DNA of 64,000 nt from Pseudoduganella plicata. GTDB lineage: Bacteria; Pseudomonadota; Gammaproteobacteria; Burkholderiales; Burkholderiaceae_D. Where the stretch lies: assembly GCF_004421005.1 (NCBI RefSeq), contig NZ_CP038026.1:2418001-2482000 (forward strand), read 5' to 3'. A program made the position numbers and the translations under genes. The notes below the pieces were generated by a model. It did no database searches. It was not told the DNA's origin and worked only from the letters and a program-made list of their open reading frames with translations. Below, piece by piece: positions 61,812 through 64,000 of the stretch (the first letter of the stretch is position 1; each line of letters opens with the position of its first letter).

Positions 61812-63302
61812 TTATCGGCCGATCCGTACCTGTGCGCCTTCGCGCAGGTCGGTCAGCTTGTTGCCGAACAGTGTGGTGTGCAATGCCGCGACCCGGTTGC
61901 CGGCGCGGTCGTACAGCGGCGTTTTGGCGCCAGCCTTGGTATGGATGGTGCGCTGCTCTCCCTCGACGGTGACGAGCACCTTGCGTCCGCGCGTGGCCGC
62001 GATCAGCAGCGCGGCGGCCGCTGCCAGCAACGCAAACAGAGCGCCCAGTGCGGCCAGCAGCGGCGCGGCACCATGCTGCAGCCGCACTTCGACGGGCAAC
62101 GCGGCGCGCGAGCCCTGGATGCGCTCGGGCGGCGTGAAGATGTCCGGCAGCGGATCGCCCGGGAACAGGGTGGCCATGCGCTGGCGGAAGGCCTGCGACA
62201 GCTCCAGCTTCTGGTCCGATAGCTGCACGTCGATCCGGCCCGGCAGCACCTGCGCGGAGCCGGCCGACTGCAACGCGGCCAGCGACCATTTACCCGGCAG
62301 GTTCGCCACCGGCAGCGCCATCGTCGATGCCAGCGGCTGCGGCTTGCCCGGTGCCAGTGCCGCCACGTCGTCATGCGCAAGTGCCAGCGGCTTGACGGCG
62401 CCCGCCAGCGACGACTGCGCGGCGATGCGCGCGTGCGCAATCGTGTACGGGTAGATCGCGTTCTCCAGCCGCCACGTGATGCGTGCGGCGGGGGGCGGAC
62501 CGTTCGCGGTGGCCTGCGCGTCGACGTCCGCGCGCAGGCGGCCGTCGGGCAGCGTAGCGAAGGTGACGCCTGGGACGTTCTCGACGCGCGTCGGCACGAG
62601 CCGCACCGTGTCCGCATCGAGCGGTTTCAGACGTGCCGGGGGTTCCGTGATCACCTTTTGCAGCCGGCCGCTGCGCAGCAAGGCGTCCAGCTCGCGCATG
62701 CCCTGCTCCTGGACGGCAAACACGTAGACCATCAGGCCGTTGGCGCTGTAACGCTCGCCCTTGACGGGCATGTGCAGCGGGAAGGCGACAGCCTTGCGGA
62801 TGGCCGCCCCCGAGTGGATCAGCTGGTAGAACTCGCGGTTGCGCTGGGCCGTCGCCTGGTCGTTGTTCGGGCTGTTCTTGTTGTTGGTGAACAGCCAGAC
62901 AAGGCCCGGCTTGCCGCCCAGCGCCTGGGTCATCGCCGAACCGACCGCCTCGCCCAGGTCCGTGTCGGCCAGGGCGCCGCCGTGTGGCTTGCGCGCCACC
63001 GTCAACGGCGCCAGCGCAGCCCGCACGGCCTCGCGCTGGGATTTATCGTCGACGCTGCGGGACATTAACGCGCGCGGCGACGGCGCACCCGGCAGGCCCT
63101 GGTTGAAGGCAGCCAGCACGAGCGCATCGCCCGGCTGCGTGGCGGCCGTGACGACCTCCGCGATCAGTGGCTTGTATTGCGACGACGGGTCCGTGAAGAA
63201 CGGCTCCATCCAGCCCGAATTCTGCACGAGGAAGACGTGCGACGTGGCGTGCGCCGGTCCGGCCAGCGCCGCCAGCAGCCCTGCCAGCAGGACGCGCATC
63301 AT
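61812..63302 (-). CDS. vWA-like (degenerate) single-pass membrane protein
   Basis: 496 residues. A signal peptide 'MRVLLAGLLAALAGPAHA' leads to a Rossmann-like domain (~25-210): 'SHVFLVQNSGWMEPFF', 'ADTDLGEAVGSAMTQAL', 'GLVWLFTNNKNSPNN'. This is the layout of a von Willebrand A domain, but the MIDAS Asp-x-Ser-x-Ser is replaced by QNSGW, so metal-dependent binding is probably lost. A beta-rich middle, a TM helix (~415-437) and a C-terminal ~55-residue beta domain ('KVLVTVEGEQRTIHTKAG') follow. ATG 63302 overlaps the upstream stop (ATGA) with GGAGG seven bases before. vWA partners of tubulin-like proteins fit published FtsZl contexts. Confidence 0.8.
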   Translation of the reverse strand: MMRVLLAGLLAALAGPAHATSHVFLVQNSGWMEPFFTDPSSQYKPLIAEVVTAATQPGDALVLAAFNQGLPGAPSPRALMSRSVDDKSQREAVRAALAPLTVARKPHGGALADTDLGEAVGSAMTQALGGKPGLVWLFTNNKNSPNNDQATAQRNREFYQLIHSGAAIRKAVAFPLHMPVKGERYSANGLMVYVFAVQEQGMRELDALLRSGRLQKVITEPPARLKPLDADTVRLVPTRVENVPGVTFATLPDGRLRADVDAQATANGPPPAARITWRLENAIYPYTIAHARIAAQSSLAGAVKPLALAHDDVAALAPGKPQPLASTMALPVANLPGKWSLAALQSAGSAQVLPGRIDVQLSDQKLELSQAFRQRMATLFPGDPLPDIFTPPERIQGSRAALPVEVRLQHGAAPLLAALGALFALLAAAAALLIAATRGRKVLVTVEGEQRTIHTKAGAKTPLYDRAGNRVAALHTTLFGNKLTDLREGAQVRIGR

Positions 63303-64000
63303 GCGAAGCCCTCCAGGCGCCAGCCGCGGATGTCGTTCCAGGTGGGATGATGCAGCCACAGCTTGCCGTCGTAGACGAACGGCACGCAGGCGCCGGGGTC
63401 CTTCAGGCGGGCCACCTCGTCGAGGATGACGTTGCGCTGGCCGATCCATTCGACGATGGCGCCCGACAGCGTTTCGTCCGTCAGTGCCTTTTCGGCCAGG
63501 CCCGGATAGCGGAAACGCAGCACGAGGCCGGACGGCTGGCTGCGCGCGGCCACCACGTTTTCCAGCAGCGGCAGCACGTAGACGTCGCCGCGGGTCTGGT
63601 CTTCCACGTTCTCGACCGACCACGGATCGTCCTTGACCTGGTGGCCGCGGCGGAACAGCAAGGTGCCGAAGCCCAGCCGGGCGCCGCCGATGGGGTGGAC
63701 CTGCGCGACGCCCGTGGTGCCCAGTTCGCGGAACGAATAGCTTTCGCCGTCATGGCCCAGCAGCCACAGGCGGCCATCGCGGCTGCGTACGGGACCGCCG
63801 CATTGCAGGCGCGGCTGCCACGGGAATGGCCAGGGCAGCCAGCGCGGCGCGCTGCCGGGACGCCACAGCAGCTGGCCTTCGTCGTGCAGCCAGCACAGTT
63901 GTCCGTCATAGCTGTACGGGCGTGCCCACCCTTGCATCGGCACGGGCACCTCGTCGGCCCCCAGCACGTCCATCGATTCGGGGTCGGCGCCGTCGTGCGC
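63299..64000 (-). CDS. Protein with repeated DG-x-LWL strands, beta-propeller-like (5' part beyond window)
   Basis: The frame is open to the right edge, so at least 233 residues of the C-terminus are visible and the start is not. Repeating strands 'YSYDGQLCWLHDEGQ', 'RSRDGRLWLLGHDGE' and 'FVYDGKLWLHHPTW' suggest blades of a propeller. No signal, TM or catalytic motif is visible in this part. It overlaps the vWA-like gene by four bases, so it belongs to the tubulin-like operon, which continues beyond the window. Family unknown. Confidence 0.75.
   Translation of the reverse strand, partial: AHDGADPESMDVLGADEVPVPMQGWARPYSYDGQLCWLHDEGQLLWRPGSAPRWLPWPFPWQPRLQCGGPVRSRDGRLWLLGHDGESYSFRELGTTGVAQVHPIGGARLGFGTLLFRRGHQVKDDPWSVENVEDQTRGDVYVLPLLENVVAARSQPSGLVLRFRYPGLAEKALTDETLSGAIVEWIGQRNVILDEVARLKDPGACVPFVYDGKLWLHHPTWNDIRGWRLEGFA

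Noticed and set aside
56423..61972. 1849-codon open frame on the plus strand
   Set aside because: It is antisense to the zinc-ribbon and tubulin-like genes, is rich in Arg/Gln/His as expected of a high-GC shadow frame, and has no family similarity.

Overview
This is a GC-rich chromosomal window from a betaproteobacterium, most probably family Oxalobacteraceae (Massilia / Pseudoduganella / Duganella type). The evidence is the gene set: a small Trp-rich protein of the Burkholderiales type, zapA - 6S RNA - EVE-domain gene order, a glucokinase-HexR fusion, a phasin, and a dispersed GTCGGGGACAGGCACC-type repeat at gene ends. I see no prophage, integrase, IS element, CRISPR array, rRNA or tRNA.

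Layout. 1-7.4 kb is housekeeping: the end of a branched-chain amino acid binding protein, cytochrome c551, small proteins, ilvD with a divergent LysR gene, lgt and a quinone-oxidoreductase-like enzyme. 7.5-9.4 kb is the cell division / 6S RNA locus (EVE protein, ssrS, zapA, zapB-like) with two blocks of simple tandem repeats. 9.6-11.7 kb is groES-groEL under a consensus promoter with a CIRCE operator. 12-18 kb holds a TPP enzyme, unknown proteins, and a PadR/YqjI-like regulator with an MFS exporter and a double palindromic operator.

18-47 kb is largely a starch/maltodextrin island: glucokinase-HexR fusion, GH13 alpha-glucosidase, POT transporter, chemoreceptor, pullulanase, secreted alpha-amylase, phosphoglucomutase, MFS sugar transporter, GH31 alpha-glucosidase, a large TonB-dependent receptor and a secreted six-hairpin glycosidase. 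Six near-identical 15-bp palindromes (TGTAGT-NNN-ACTACA) lie in the promoter regions of these genes. They have the architecture of HexR operators, so the HexR half of the fusion is the obvious candidate regulator. The logic would be outer-membrane uptake and extracellular/periplasmic cleavage of glucan, inner-membrane maltodextrin import, hydrolysis to glucose, phosphorylation by Glk, and feedback from an Entner-Doudoroff intermediate through HexR. An M2 peptidase and a Fur-controlled siderophore receptor are interposed.

47-56 kb holds a deaminase-acetyltransferase pair, a phasin, an MdlA/MdlB-type ABC exporter whose first half carries a 1-bp frameshift, and a TPR-GGDEF diguanylate cyclase. 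56-64 kb is the most unusual region: a minus-strand operon, running off the window, around a 1207-residue bacterial tubulin/FtsZ-like protein. Its partners are a degenerate vWA-like membrane protein, a three-TM protein, a zinc-ribbon/proline-rich membrane protein, a protein with repeated DG-x-LW strands, and possibly an amphipathic-helix lipoprotein. The tubulin-like protein ends in a GYF-type domain (a proline-rich-ligand fold), and its neighbour carries a 67-residue proline-rich stretch, which suggests a direct physical connection.
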